From CAZQQU01 sp964595625 (GTDB lineage: Bacteria > Bacteroidota > Bacteroidia > Flavobacteriales > Flavobacteriaceae): a stretch of 64,000 nucleotides of DNA. The position numbers and the translations under genes were made by a program. Below are positions 26,742 to 35,916 of the stretch, one piece after another (position 1 is the stretch's first letter; each line of letters opens with the position of its first letter). The notes below the pieces were generated by a model that saw only the letters and a list, made by a program, of their open reading frames with translations, was not told the DNA's origin and did no database searches. The DNA is taken from NCBI GenBank assembly GCA_964595625.1, contig CAZQQU010000001.1, positions 1 through 64,000 on the forward strand, read 5' to 3'.

Positions 26742-27422
26742 TTAAAAGGCACAGAAACAAGGTTTGTTCCCAAAGGTAAATGTAAGTGTTATGCCGGTAA
26801 AAACATACCAATCATTGTTGTTTGTATTGCCAAATGGGCTGCTGTTATCCCTTTCGGGAAAACTACCGTCTAAATTGTCCGTAAAAGTATAGCGGGCTCC
26901 TATTTCAAAACCCACAATCATACTGGTGCCAATAGTGGTTTTATAACCAATCACCATCGGGATGGCAAAATCAGAAATGTTCCCTTGACTTTCAAAATTT
27001 TTTCGAAGTGGGTCGTAGTATAAATCTTTGTAGTGGAACCAAGAAACCCCGGTATAGAGATAGGGCGTTCCTTGGGATTTGGCTTTGTATAAATCAAATT
27101 CCCAGAAGGTGTATTCCAAACCCAACGAAAGTTCTAACAGATTGTTTTTAATGGAATAGTCTCTTTCGATACGTCTTCCATCATCCGATTTACTGTCTTC
27201 GGCTCGTAAGTTGGTATAGAGTGCCGAGAGTCGAAAGGCGTGGCGCGGACTGCGGTTCCATTTTACAATACCTCCTAAGGCGATATCGTTGGGTCGCACG
27301 TAGTTGGTAGGACCCACATCGCCTATATAGTTGGCACCACCTGCCATCAGTCCAATTTCGTAGGTTTGTGCTTTTAAAGAATATATCGTCAATACAAATA
27401 AGGCCGCTGCAAAATATCTCAT
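26742..27422 (-). CDS. DUF6089 outer-membrane beta-barrel protein (PorG-like)
   Basis: 226 residues. A signal peptide (ending SLKAQ) is followed by YEIGLMAGGANYIGDVGPTNYVRPNDIALG and alternating strands of a small barrel, ending in TFTFGNKPCFCAF. The pattern matches DUF6089, the family of PorG, an outer-membrane component associated with the type IX secretion system. Family membership is fairly clear; a T9SS role is inferred and supported by a sorting-domain peptidase elsewhere in the window. It is the first gene of the uppS-bamA-ompH-ompH operon. Confidence 0.82.
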   Translation of the reverse strand: MRYFAAALFVLTIYSLKAQTYEIGLMAGGANYIGDVGPTNYVRPNDIALGGIVKWNRSPRHAFRLSALYTNLRAEDSKSDDGRRIERDYSIKNNLLELSLGLEYTFWEFDLYKAKSQGTPYLYTGVSWFHYKDLYYDPLRKNFESQGNISDFAIPMVIGYKTTIGTSMIVGFEIGARYTFTDNLDGSFPERDNSSPFGNTNNNDWYVFTGITLTFTFGNKPCFCAF

Positions 27423-27441
27423 AAGAGTCTTAAAAAGTGTG

Positions 27442-27449
27442 CAAATATA
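27442..27449 (-). promoter_or_regulatory. -7 box for the DUF6089-uppS-bamA-ompH operon
   Basis: TATATTTG on the minus strand, 20 bp before the start codon at 27422. It lies in the 116-bp gap after nadK, which makes this the likely main promoter of the envelope operon. No exact -33 TTG is seen. Confidence 0.5.
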
Positions 27450-27538
27450 AAGATTTATAAAAAAGAGTTTTCTTATTTATAAAACAACTTTTAACAGATT
27501 AACAAGGAAAGGAGTTTTTTATTGTTTTTGTCAGCTAT

Positions 27539-28432
27539 TTAGTTGCGTGTGTCCTCGCCCCAAAGCAATTTTTTTCGTAGGGTTTTGATAAAACTTTCCT
27601 CTTGGAGTTGGATGAGATTCACTTCAAAAGGGGCTTTTTTTAGTACTATTTCAGAGGCATCGGGCAGCACTGCTACCCGAGAGTCGAGAGACAACAGATA
27701 ATTTTTATCTCTTCCGGTAATTTTTAGTTTTATTTCGGTATCATCCGGAATCACAATCGGGCGTACATTGAGGTTGTGTGGTGCAATGGGAGTGAGTATA
27801 AAACTGTTTACGGTGGGAAACATAATGGGACCCCCACAACTGAGTGAATAGGCGGTAGAACCGGTGGGAGTTGAAATGATTAGGCCGTCAGACCAATAAG
27901 TATTGAGATATTCGTCGTTGAGTGAGGCTTCAATTTTAATCATTGAAGTTGTGTTTTTTCGAAGTATCCCCACATCGTTTAAAGCAAAATTTAACCGATT
28001 GACTTTGTCTATTTCGGGATGTACAGTTACCGATAACAAACTGCGTTTGGAGCAACTGTATTGGCCTTGGAGTATTTTTACCACACTGGCTTCCATATTA
28101 TCCTTGGGAATGCTGGCCAAAAAGCCCAGACGACCGGTATTAATTCCCGCTAAAGGAACGCCCAAATCCTTAATTTTTGAAATGGTTTTTAGCATCGTTC
28201 CATCGCCACCAATACTAAAAAAGATATCAAAACTGGGATCTAATTGTTCAAATACTGGATAGTTTAGGATAATATCGTCTGTGGGTAATCTTTTTTTTAA
28301 AGATTTAAAAAACTTTTTTTCTATCGATGCGGTCGCATTATTTTTTGAAATAATTTCGAGTAGTTTTCTCAGATATACATCAGCATCATCGTGATAAAAC
28401 TGTCCGAAAATTCCTATTTTCAGTGGGTTCAT
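27539..28432 (-). CDS. nadK: NAD kinase
   Basis: 297 residues. It phosphorylates NAD to NADP using ATP. The motif IGGDGTMLK (residues 74-82) has the catalytic Asp at 77. The conserved INTGRLGFLA, LNDVGILRKNTTSM, DGLIISTPTGSTAYSLSCGGPI and LNVRPIVIPD blocks follow in order. Length is normal. It lies 4 bp after the CBS-domain gene and is probably co-transcribed with it. Confidence 0.95.
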   Translation of the reverse strand: MNPLKIGIFGQFYHDDADVYLRKLLEIISKNNATASIEKKFFKSLKKRLPTDDIILNYPVFEQLDPSFDIFFSIGGDGTMLKTISKIKDLGVPLAGINTGRLGFLASIPKDNMEASVVKILQGQYSCSKRSLLSVTVHPEIDKVNRLNFALNDVGILRKNTTSMIKIEASLNDEYLNTYWSDGLIISTPTGSTAYSLSCGGPIMFPTVNSFILTPIAPHNLNVRPIVIPDDTEIKLKITGRDKNYLLSLDSRVAVLPDASEIVLKKAPFEVNLIQLQEESFIKTLRKKLLWGEDTRN

Positions 28433-28436
28433 AGTT

Positions 28437-29093
28437 TTAAATATTCAAGTATTTATCCAAATACGCCGAGCGTTCTTTTAAACTGTCAGCTAATTTGTCC
28501 TCTTGGTGGCTGGATATAATTTCGTAGCCGTAGCGGCGAAATGTTTGAAGGGTTTCATTAAACGATTGGTGGCCAATTTTGATAGTTGCTTGCGTGGTTG
28601 TATCGTCAGCTTTGGAGATAAATACACCCAATATTTTACCATTATTGGACTCGATTATCTGACAGATTTCACTAAAAGAGTAATCTCTCGAGCCCTTTTC
28701 TATCACAATAATACTTCCATTCTCATTGAGAAAGGGAGTGTGGTTAAAAAGACTCATGATATCGGAGAGTTCAAAATAACCCAAATACGTATTTTCATGA
28801 TCAACTACCGGGATGATATTGCAGTTATAATTAGCAAATGCTTCGATAATATCTAACCAATTGGTATCGGTACTTACATAAAACAGTTCTATGGCATAGC
28901 GGTAATCACGCAGCGTTTTTTGGGAATCAAAACAAACCGCATCGGTTTCAGAAATAAGTCCGATAAATTTATCTTCTTCAAAAACAGGTAAATGAGAAAA
29001 AGTCAGTTTACTAAAGGTGTTTTTGACTTCTTGGAGTGTTACATTGATATCTACCGGTTTGACATCTTTAATGATAAACGTATGTGTTTCCAA
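28437..29093 (-). CDS. CBS-domain protein
   Basis: 218 residues. Two CBS motifs occupy the N-terminal half (LPVFEEDKFIGLISETDA and IIPVVDHENTYLGYFELSDI), which usually bind adenine nucleotides. The C-terminal half (IIVIEKGSRDYSFSEICQIIE, then a second ferredoxin-like repeat) looks ACT-like. The only usable start before an upstream in-frame stop is TTG at 29093 (METHTFIIKD), an unusual start codon. It is the first gene before nadK and divergent from pdxJ, an arrangement conserved in flavobacteria. The regulated partner is unknown; adjacency suggests a role in NAD(P) or vitamin B6 metabolism. Confidence 0.82.
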   Translation of the reverse strand: METHTFIIKDVKPVDINVTLQEVKNTFSKLTFSHLPVFEEDKFIGLISETDAVCFDSQKTLRDYRYAIELFYVSTDTNWLDIIEAFANYNCNIIPVVDHENTYLGYFELSDIMSLFNHTPFLNENGSIIVIEKGSRDYSFSEICQIIESNNGKILGVFISKADDTTTQATIKIGHQSFNETLQTFRRYGYEIISSHQEDKLADSLKERSAYLDKYLNI

Positions 29094-29133
29094 AAGGTTT
29101 TATTTTTAATGCAATTTACAAAATATTAGCCGT

Positions 29134-29160
29134 TTGTCCGCTTGTAAGTTTGTATTTTTG
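29134..29160 (+). promoter_or_regulatory. Promoter of pdxJ
   Basis: TTG (29134-29136) and TATTTTTG (29153-29160) form a -33/-7 pair with 16-bp spacing. Transcription would begin near 29167, leaving a short leader before ATG 29182. Confidence 0.55.
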
Positions 29161-29181
29161 CATTACAAAGATATTTATAAT

Positions 29182-29913
29182 ATGACCAAGTTAAGTGTAA
29201 ATATTAACAAAATAGCTACCCTTCGAAATTCCCGAGGCGGCGAAGTACCTCATTTAGTTCAAGCCGCAGTAGCCATTCAAAATTTTGGAGCCGACGGTAT
29301 TACTATTCATCCGCGTCCTGACGAACGACATATACGGTATCGGGATGTGTACGAACTCAAACCGGTGATTGTTACAGAGTATAATATTGAAGGCAATCCC
29401 ATTCCTCGTTTTATGGATATGGTATTGGAGGTAAAACCTACGCAAGTAACGTTAGTGCCTGATAGCGATGATGTACTCACCTCAAATGCTGGTTGGGATA
29501 CCCAAAAACACCGCTCATTTTTGCAAGAGATAATCAGCGAATTAAAGAGTCACCAAATACGAACATCTATTTTTGTAGATCCCGATTTGTCGATGGTAGA
29601 AGGTGCCGTAGCCACCGGCACAGATCGAATCGAGCTTTATACAGAGGCTTTTGCTTCTGAATATGCCAAGGGAAATCATCAAGCGATTCAACCTTATATA
29701 GATTGTGCTGTCTTAGCCAATAAATTGGGTTTGGGGGTCAATGCCGGTCATGATTTATCGTTAGACAACATTACATTTTTTAAACAACATATTCCTGGTT
29801 TGTTGGAGGTATCCATCGGTCATGCACTCATTTCCGAATCCCTGTATTACGGCTTAGAAAATGTGGTCAATATGTATCAAAGACGTTTGGAGAGTCCGTG
29901 TCTTACTACTTAA
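29182..29913 (+). CDS. pdxJ: Pyridoxine 5'-phosphate synthase
   Basis: 243 residues from MTKLSVNINKIATLRNSRGG. It condenses 1-deoxyxylulose 5-phosphate with aminoacetone 3-phosphate, the last ring-forming step of vitamin B6 synthesis. Conserved blocks are GADGITIHPRPDERHIR, QVTLVPDSDDVLTSNAGWD, DRIELYTEAFA, GVNAGHDLS and SIGHALISE. The long in-frame start at 29134 overlaps the promoter, so 29182 is used. folP follows after 32 bp and is likely in the same transcript. Confidence 0.95.
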   Translation: MTKLSVNINKIATLRNSRGGEVPHLVQAAVAIQNFGADGITIHPRPDERHIRYRDVYELKPVIVTEYNIEGNPIPRFMDMVLEVKPTQVTLVPDSDDVLTSNAGWDTQKHRSFLQEIISELKSHQIRTSIFVDPDLSMVEGAVATGTDRIELYTEAFASEYAKGNHQAIQPYIDCAVLANKLGLGVNAGHDLSLDNITFFKQHIPGLLEVSIGHALISESLYYGLENVVNMYQRRLESPCLTT

Positions 29914-29945
29914 AATTTGTTTTATAAAATTCAAATGCTTGGACT

Positions 29946-30770
29946 ATGAAAACGATCAATTGTAAAGGGCAACTCGTAGATTTATCTACCCCGAGAGTTA
30001 TGGGAATTCTCAATGTCACTCCCGATTCCTTTTATTCCGGAAATCGGTTTAACTCTGACAAAGAGGTTCTCCGTCAAGCGGAAAAATTGCTCGAAGAAGG
30101 TGCTGATTTTATCGATGTAGGAGGCTATAGCTCCTGGCTCGACAATGCGGATGTGACCCTAACCGAAGAGTTGCAACGGGTAATTCCTGCGGTTGAATTA
30201 ATTTTAAAAAACTTTCCCAACGCCCTTCTATCCATCGATACTTTTCGTAGTCCAGTAGCTCAAGAGGCTATTGAAGCTGGGGCTGCTTTGGTCAATGACA
30301 TTTCAGCAGGTGGGTTGGACCCAGCTATGTTATCCACGGTAGGTAGGTTACAAGTTCCCTATATAATGATGCATATGCGGGGCACTCCCCAAACCATGCA
30401 ACAGCATACAGATTATGAGAATTTGTTGGAAACCGTGATTTATTATTTTACGGAAAGAATGGCTGCCGCCCGAAAAGAAGGGATTCATGATTTGATTATC
30501 GATCCGGGTTATGGTTTTGCTAAAACTGTCGAACAAAATTTCGAATTACTCAAACAGTCTGATTTATTGCTTTCGCTGGAAAGCCCCATTTTAGTAGGAC
30601 TTTCCAGGAAATCAATGATTTATAAAAGCTTGTCTATTACACCGCAGGAGGCGTTAAACGGAACCACCGTACTACATACAGTAGCCTTACAAAAAGGGGC
30701 TTCAATACTTCGGGTTCACGATGTCAAAGAAGCCGTAGAGTGTGTACGCTTATGGCAGCAATTGTCTTAA
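29946..30770 (+). CDS. folP: Dihydropteroate synthase with an altered loop 2
   Basis: 274 residues. It joins p-aminobenzoate to the pterin diphosphate in folate synthesis. Conserved parts are MGILNVTPDSF (residues 19-29), SIDTFRSPVAQEAIEAGAALVNDISAG, MMHMRGTPQTMQ, IDPGYGFAKT and LVGLSRKSM. The loop that usually reads STRPG (or SSxPxA in flavobacteria) is SSWLDNA at residues 62-68 and lacks the basic residue and proline. It is downstream of pdxJ, and its 3' end overlaps the convergent M28 peptidase by 4 bp. Confidence 0.92.
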   Translation: MKTINCKGQLVDLSTPRVMGILNVTPDSFYSGNRFNSDKEVLRQAEKLLEEGADFIDVGGYSSWLDNADVTLTEELQRVIPAVELILKNFPNALLSIDTFRSPVAQEAIEAGAALVNDISAGGLDPAMLSTVGRLQVPYIMMHMRGTPQTMQQHTDYENLLETVIYYFTERMAAARKEGIHDLIIDPGYGFAKTVEQNFELLKQSDLLLSLESPILVGLSRKSMIYKSLSITPQEALNGTTVLHTVALQKGASILRVHDVKEAVECVRLWQQLS

Positions 30771-32206
30771 TAAACCACTACTTTTTTAACTACTTTTTGC
30801 TGATTATCCATTTCAAAGACTCCTAAGTATATTCCAGAGGAAAAATGTTGCAGAGAAATTTCTCCTGAGTTTTCGGGCTTTGTCACGGTGGTTAACAATT
30901 TTCCACTCAAATCGTAAAGAGCAATTTGATTGAGTGTGTGCTGTGAAAGCATTTGGTAGTAAAGTATGTTGTCTTGTGTGTAAAAACTAATCGATTTTGC
31001 CGAAGGCACATCTATCGAAGCAGTTTGGTGGACTTTCGCGGTTTCAATTAAGTATTGCAGAGCCAATTTAGTAAATTTAGCAGCATGATTGGCATTTTGT
31101 AAGAAAGCATAGGTGTCACTGGCTGTGTGAATATTGGGGTTGTGCTGTCCAAATGAACTCTCAAACGGAAAGGCTACTTCATAACCGTTTTGCGCAAAGC
31201 TAAAGTGGTCAGAACAACCGTAATTGCATATAGAATAGCCATACGACAGCTGGTGGGTGCCCGTGGTATTGTAATGCTCCAACAAATCTATTAGAAAACT
31301 GTTGAGATTGTTACTGCAGTAGTCGTCTGTAGAAATATAGATATCGTTGGAAGAACCTTTGTATCCGGTCATATCAAATTGTACAAACGAAATGATATTT
31401 ACATCATTATCGGCATACTCCTCAGCGATCTCAGCAGAACCCACTAAGCCAACTTCTTCGGCAGAGAAAGCCATGATTTCAATAGTTTTCTGGGGAAAGT
31501 ATTCTAATTCGAGTAAAATACGCAAAGCCTCGGTTAAAGTAGCAATACCCGATGCATTGTCGTCAGCACCCGGAGCATTTGAATTTCCTTGAAAGGAAGT
31601 GGAATCCAAATGGCCACCCGTAACAACAAATTCTTCTGGATTATCAGCCCCCTCAATGGTCAAAATAAGTGAGGGCATGGGGGTGTTGATGTGTTCAAAG
31701 ATTCGGACGGATATGTCGGTGCGACCTGCATCACTGATCATCGATTCCCACAGATCTTTTAAATCGTACACCGATTGTTCGGCTTGTGCGTAGGTATGAT
31801 ACCGTGTTCCGTAGGCTTCTAAATCTTGGATGTGATCACCTATTCGAGAAGCGTCAACCAAATCCAAGGCTTGGTATACCAAATCTTCTTCAGTGATACT
31901 AAAGGAGTAGGTTCCTCGATGGCCATACGGGGTATTAATAGACAATATAGCTTTCTCCAAGCTTTCTTGAAAAACAAATCCAGGGCCGTGAGTTAACACT
32001 TGGTCGTGAAGGGTATGAATGGCGTCTTCTGAAAGATATACCGCGGCTTTGTTATGTTGAGTTTCCAAAATTGAAATCCATTGCGGATAATTTTGTTGAA
32101 GTTGCTGGGCGTCATAGGCATTCATAGTCGCATAGAAGAAACGACTTTCTTGGGCTTGCACAAATAGAGAGCAACTAATAAAAAGGAGGGTGAGAAATTT
32201 TTTCAT
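30767..32206 (-). CDS. Secreted M28-family zinc aminopeptidase with type IX sorting domain
   Basis: 479 residues. Signal peptide 1-18, then a propeptide-like region, then an M28 domain. The metal ligands are His199 in GGHLDS, Asp215/216 in ADDNASG, the Glu pair 250-251 in FSAEEVGLVGS, an Asp near 278 and a late His in NIHTASDT. The last about 80 residues (ALYDLSGKLLTTVTKPENSG, then GIYLGVFEMDNQQKVVKKVVVY) form a type A T9SS C-terminal domain. The enzyme is therefore exported through the outer membrane and released or anchored. It likely feeds peptide scavenging. Confidence 0.92.
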   Translation of the reverse strand: MKKFLTLLFISCSLFVQAQESRFFYATMNAYDAQQLQQNYPQWISILETQHNKAAVYLSEDAIHTLHDQVLTHGPGFVFQESLEKAILSINTPYGHRGTYSFSITEEDLVYQALDLVDASRIGDHIQDLEAYGTRYHTYAQAEQSVYDLKDLWESMISDAGRTDISVRIFEHINTPMPSLILTIEGADNPEEFVVTGGHLDSTSFQGNSNAPGADDNASGIATLTEALRILLELEYFPQKTIEIMAFSAEEVGLVGSAEIAEEYADNDVNIISFVQFDMTGYKGSSNDIYISTDDYCSNNLNSFLIDLLEHYNTTGTHQLSYGYSICNYGCSDHFSFAQNGYEVAFPFESSFGQHNPNIHTASDTYAFLQNANHAAKFTKLALQYLIETAKVHQTASIDVPSAKSISFYTQDNILYYQMLSQHTLNQIALYDLSGKLLTTVTKPENSGEISLQHFSSGIYLGVFEMDNQQKVVKKVVVY

Positions 32207-32252
32207 AGAACCAATTTTAGGTCAAATATACTAATTCTAACCAATAAAAAAA

Positions 32253-32278
32253 CACCTCTAATTTTCAATATAGAGGTG
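32253..32278 (-). terminator. Terminator after the amidohydrolase fusion gene
   Basis: CACCTCTA (32253-32260) pairs with TAGAGGTG (32271-32278). On the minus strand the hairpin is followed by seven T residues, a textbook intrinsic terminator 20 bp beyond the stop at 32298. Confidence 0.8.
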
Positions 32279-32297
32279 GTTTGTCTCATTTTTTTAA

Positions 32298-35200
32298 TTA
32301 TTGATGACCGTGGCCGGCAGAACAGCATTGTTGAATCATAAAGCTACGACTACTTTCATGCCATGGAAAGGCTTCATTATACCGGTTGTTCTCCCAGTAA
32401 AATGGCAGTCGTTTTTTGGGATGGTTGCCCACTTGGTCCATGGTATTACTATCATAGATTCGACCGTTGATGATGGTATATAATAAGGTATTAGTATGTT
32501 GTATATCCTCTAAAGGATTTTGGTCTAACACCAGTATATCGGCTAATTTGCCTACTTGGATACTGCCTATATCCCGACCCGCACCTATGTATTCCGCAGG
32601 ATAAATTGTGGCGGTTTTTAAGGCCTCTAAATTACTCATCCCTCCTTGCGCAATGCTCCACAATTCCCAGTGGGCACCCAAGCCTTGTAATTGTCCATGA
32701 GCTCCCATATTGACTTTAACGCCATGTTGAGATAAAACAGTTGCCGATTGGGAAGTCAAAATGTGGCTGTTTTGGTATTCTTCTTCAGGTATCATCATCC
32801 GATGTCTGGAGCGTGAATCAATAATTCCACGTGGGGTAAAAGTGAGAAGCTTTTCGTCTTCCCAAACTTGGGTTTTTTGATACCAATAATATTCCGCATT
32901 CAATCCACCGTAATTCACTAAAAGGGTAGGGGTGTACCCCACAGAGGTTCTTTTCCAGAGTTCAATAACATCCTTGTAGAGAGGAGCGACCGGTAGGTTG
33001 TGCTCCACACCCGTATGTCCATCAATAATCATAGTGAGGTTGTGGAAAAAGGTAGATCCCCCTTCCGGAACCACATTGATACCTAACTCCCGAGCGGCTT
33101 GCAATACTTGTTGGCGTTGTTCCCGACGAGGTTGGTTATAACTCTTAACCGATAAGGCACCAAAGGCCTTCGTCCGTTGGATATGCGACCGAGCATCTTC
33201 CAATGAATTGATCACCGCTTTAAAATCGCCATCGGCTCCATACAATATATAGCCGGTGGAATAAATACGCGGCCCTACGAGTTGACCGTTTTTAACCATT
33301 TCACTTAAAGTGAAAATGGTTTCTGTATTGGCCGAAGGGTCGTGAACCGTGGTAACGCCATAAGCTAAATTTACTAAAAGCGTCCAGTTTTGTTGGGTAG
33401 TCAACCCGTATCGAAAGGCATTGATATGGGCGTGTGCATCTACCATACCGGGCATCAAGGTTTTCCCTTTTAAATCTATTACTTGGGCGTCGGCTGGAAT
33501 GCTTACTTTTCCGACTTCGCCCACGGCGGTGATCCGATTTTCTTGAATCACTACGATTCCGTTTTCAATGACTAAATCACCCTCCATAGTAATAATTCTA
33601 CAATTGGTAAGGGCCAGTTTTCCCGAAGGCTTATCTACCGGAGCTTGTAGTCCGATAGGGAGTTTCTGAACCGGGGATTCTTCAGTGGATTTGTTTTTGG
33701 ATTTTTTATTTTTTTTGGATTTTGTTTCTGCTGTTGAGGAATCTTGGTTTAAAAAATCAAAATGTTTCTCAAGTGACGTGTAATAATAATTACCTCCCAG
33801 GGTCCAATAGACTTGGTCGCTTTGGGGGGACCAATGCAGATTGATAGCAGCATCTTCGGCGATACAATGCACCGGAACAAAAGTGGATTGGTTGTCTAAG
33901 TCTAGCGTTTGACCATTGAGATTGAGCGGAGCTATATATGCCTTAAAAAGGGTGTTAAAAGCAATCCATTGGTTATCCGGACTGGGAACCAATCGATTTG
34001 CGTATTTCGAGCGAATGTGTGTACGTAGGTCTTTTCCGTGACGATCCACACTCTTAAGTTCTTTGGTAATACTTCCAAACACCACTCCTCCGGTTTGAAA
34101 GAAAATTCGTTTGCCATCAGCACTGAAAGTTGGGTATTCTCCCTCTTCGGTAATAAACTGGGTATCACCCGTTTCTAAATTCATGGTGTAAATTCCCGGG
34201 TTTTTGGTAAAGGTATAGCCTTGATCTTGATTTCCACTTTCTTTGGTGTAAACCAAGGTTTTTCCATCACTCGAAAGTGCAGGAGTCCGGTAGATACCTT
34301 TCTCTTGGGTCAAAGTTTTTAGCTGTTGGGTTTCAAGAGAAATCATTTTAATCTTTCCCATTTCCAAATCGTTCCAGCTCACAAAAACAATGGATTTACC
34401 ATCGGCTGAAAAGGAAGGTTCGGCCTCTAAATCGGTTTCTTGAGTTAGTCGTACCGGTGTGCCGTTGGGCAATTCTTTTTTCCACAAATAGCCCAGTGCT
34501 CTAAAAACTAGTAAATCACCCTGGGGGGAGGTAACAGCATCGCGAATTACTTGAACTTCAAACTGGCTGTCTTCTATGGGGTTTTCAAAAAATACTCGCT
34601 CTGCTAAATCTATAGAAACATTGACTTGAAAAGGGATTTCAACTGCTTGAGAGGTATAAATGTTCACTCGGAAAATTTTTCCTTTGGCCCAAATTACAAT
34701 TTCCTCATGGTTAGGCATCCAGCTAAAATTGGGGTACACCCCAAATAAGGCCCAAGCAGTCATTTGATCTTTGTTGAGTTGATCAAAAACAGGCCACTCC
34801 TCACCGGTTTCCAAATTGTGGATATACAAAACGGTTTGAGTACGTACTCTTTTAATAAAGGCTAATAATTTACCATCTCTTGAAATTTGAGGACGGGCAG
34901 CACTTCCCGGGCCACCGGTAATTTGTTTGATTTCACCGGTTTCAAAATCATAGCGTTGGATGGCATAAATCTGTCCGTTGGGGTCTTTGTTATACTCAAA
35001 GACCGATCCGGGCGTAACATCTTCACTATAATACATATATTTTCCATCCGGTGATATGGTGGGTTCATTAACGTCTTTTTGATCGGTGCGACGCTTGGTA
35101 AGTTGTACCCCGCTTCCACCACTAATGTGGTATTGCCACATTTCACCGGCACCCATCGACCGTCCGGAAGTAAAGTGCTTACGAGCTACTATATAATTCC

Positions 35201-35624
35201 CATCAGGCATCCATACGGCATTGTTAAGCAGTCGGAAGTTTTCAGTGGTCAATTGACGAGCTTGGGTACCATCGGCTTGCATCACCCAAATATTATCCCC
35301 ACCTCCGGCATCACTAGTAAACAAAATTTGTTTTCCATCGGGGCTAAATCGGGGTTGGATTTCAAAAGCGATACCCTGACGAAGCGGTGTGGCAGTACCA
35401 CCACCAATAGGTAAAGAATAAATATCTCCTAACAAATCAAAGAGGAGTGTAGAGCCGTCCGGACTTACATCCAGATTCATCCAAGTTCCCTCTTGGGTTG
35501 AAAATTGATGCTTTTTGTACTTAAAATCAGATCCCGGATTAGTAACATCCCAAGATTTTTGTTGGCCTTGAAGGCCTAAAGAAATAAAAAGGAGCAATAC
35601 AAGGAAGGAATTCTTTGAAAACAT
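32298..35624 (-). CDS. Secreted TolB-like beta-propeller fused to an amidohydrolase
   Basis: About 1108 residues from MFSKNSFLVLLLFISLGLQGQ (signal peptide). The N-terminal 650 residues hold many WD40-like/PD40 blades (SPDGKQILFTSDAGG, ISPDGKYMYYSED, FSADGKSIVFVSW). A lysine-rich linker (SKKNKKSKNKSTEESP) leads to an amidohydrolase. Its metal motif is VDAHAHINA near residue 730, with later His residues in GHTGVEHNLP and a C-terminal AEYIGAGRDIGSIQVGKLADILVLDQNP. This layout is known in Bacteroidota as a periplasmic imidazolonepropionase-like hydrolase, substrate unknown. The tail ends in CCSAGHGHQ, a possible metal-binding end. The in-frame start at 35678 is rejected for lack of a signal peptide. 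Confidence 0.88.
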   Translation of the reverse strand: MFSKNSFLVLLLFISLGLQGQQKSWDVTNPGSDFKYKKHQFSTQEGTWMNLDVSPDGSTLLFDLLGDIYSLPIGGGTATPLRQGIAFEIQPRFSPDGKQILFTSDAGGGDNIWVMQADGTQARQLTTENFRLLNNAVWMPDGNYIVARKHFTSGRSMGAGEMWQYHISGGSGVQLTKRRTDQKDVNEPTISPDGKYMYYSEDVTPGSVFEYNKDPNGQIYAIQRYDFETGEIKQITGGPGSAARPQISRDGKLLAFIKRVRTQTVLYIHNLETGEEWPVFDQLNKDQMTAWALFGVYPNFSWMPNHEEIVIWAKGKIFRVNIYTSQAVEIPFQVNVSIDLAERVFFENPIEDSQFEVQVIRDAVTSPQGDLLVFRALGYLWKKELPNGTPVRLTQETDLEAEPSFSADGKSIVFVSWNDLEMGKIKMISLETQQLKTLTQEKGIYRTPALSSDGKTLVYTKESGNQDQGYTFTKNPGIYTMNLETGDTQFITEEGEYPTFSADGKRIFFQTGGVVFGSITKELKSVDRHGKDLRTHIRSKYANRLVPSPDNQWIAFNTLFKAYIAPLNLNGQTLDLDNQSTFVPVHCIAEDAAINLHWSPQSDQVYWTLGGNYYYTSLEKHFDFLNQDSSTAETKSKKNKKSKNKSTEESPVQKLPIGLQAPVDKPSGKLALTNCRIITMEGDLVIENGIVVIQENRITAVGEVGKVSIPADAQVIDLKGKTLMPGMVDAHAHINAFRYGLTTQQNWTLLVNLAYGVTTVHDPSANTETIFTLSEMVKNGQLVGPRIYSTGYILYGADGDFKAVINSLEDARSHIQRTKAFGALSVKSYNQPRREQRQQVLQAARELGINVVPEGGSTFFHNLTMIIDGHTGVEHNLPVAPLYKDVIELWKRTSVGYTPTLLVNYGGLNAEYYWYQKTQVWEDEKLLTFTPRGIIDSRSRHRMMIPEEEYQNSHILTSQSATVLSQHGVKVNMGAHGQLQGLGAHWELWSIAQGGMSNLEALKTATIYPAEYIGAGRDIGSIQVGKLADILVLDQNPLEDIQHTNTLLYTIINGRIYDSNTMDQVGNHPKKRLPFYWENNRYNEAFPWHESSRSFMIQQCCSAGHGHQ

Positions 35625-35855
35625 AATTAATAGGTTACTTAATTTAAGGCGGTAAATATAAATAAAATTACGGGTCAACCATGGCTGTCATTACAACCAT
35701 TCAATTCCCGGTTAAAGGTATAAATCACTTTGAAATCGCTTTGCATTTTAATAATTCTTTATTAATTTTTAATTTTTGATGGGACGTTTTAGAATGCGTG
35801 TACGGATTGCTTTTTTTTACGAATTAAACTGGTCTCAAATGGAGTCGATTAACAA

Positions 35856-35887
35856 TTTGTATATATGACTAACATTTGTTAGTTTTG
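35856..35887 (+). promoter_or_regulatory. paaE promoter with PaaR-like operator
   Basis: TTTG (35856-35859) and TAGTTTTG (35880-35887) give a -33/-7 pair with 20-bp spacing. Between and over them lies ACTAACATTTGTTAGT (35868-35883), a perfect 7-bp inverted repeat with a TT centre. It resembles CNAAC-N4-GTTNG, the pattern I recall for the TetR-type phenylacetyl-CoA-responsive repressor PaaR of Thermus. A repressor bound here would block the -7 box. No tetR gene lies in the window. Confidence 0.55.
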
Positions 35888-35916
35888 TATTGACAACCAC
35901 TATATGCTTGTTGTTT

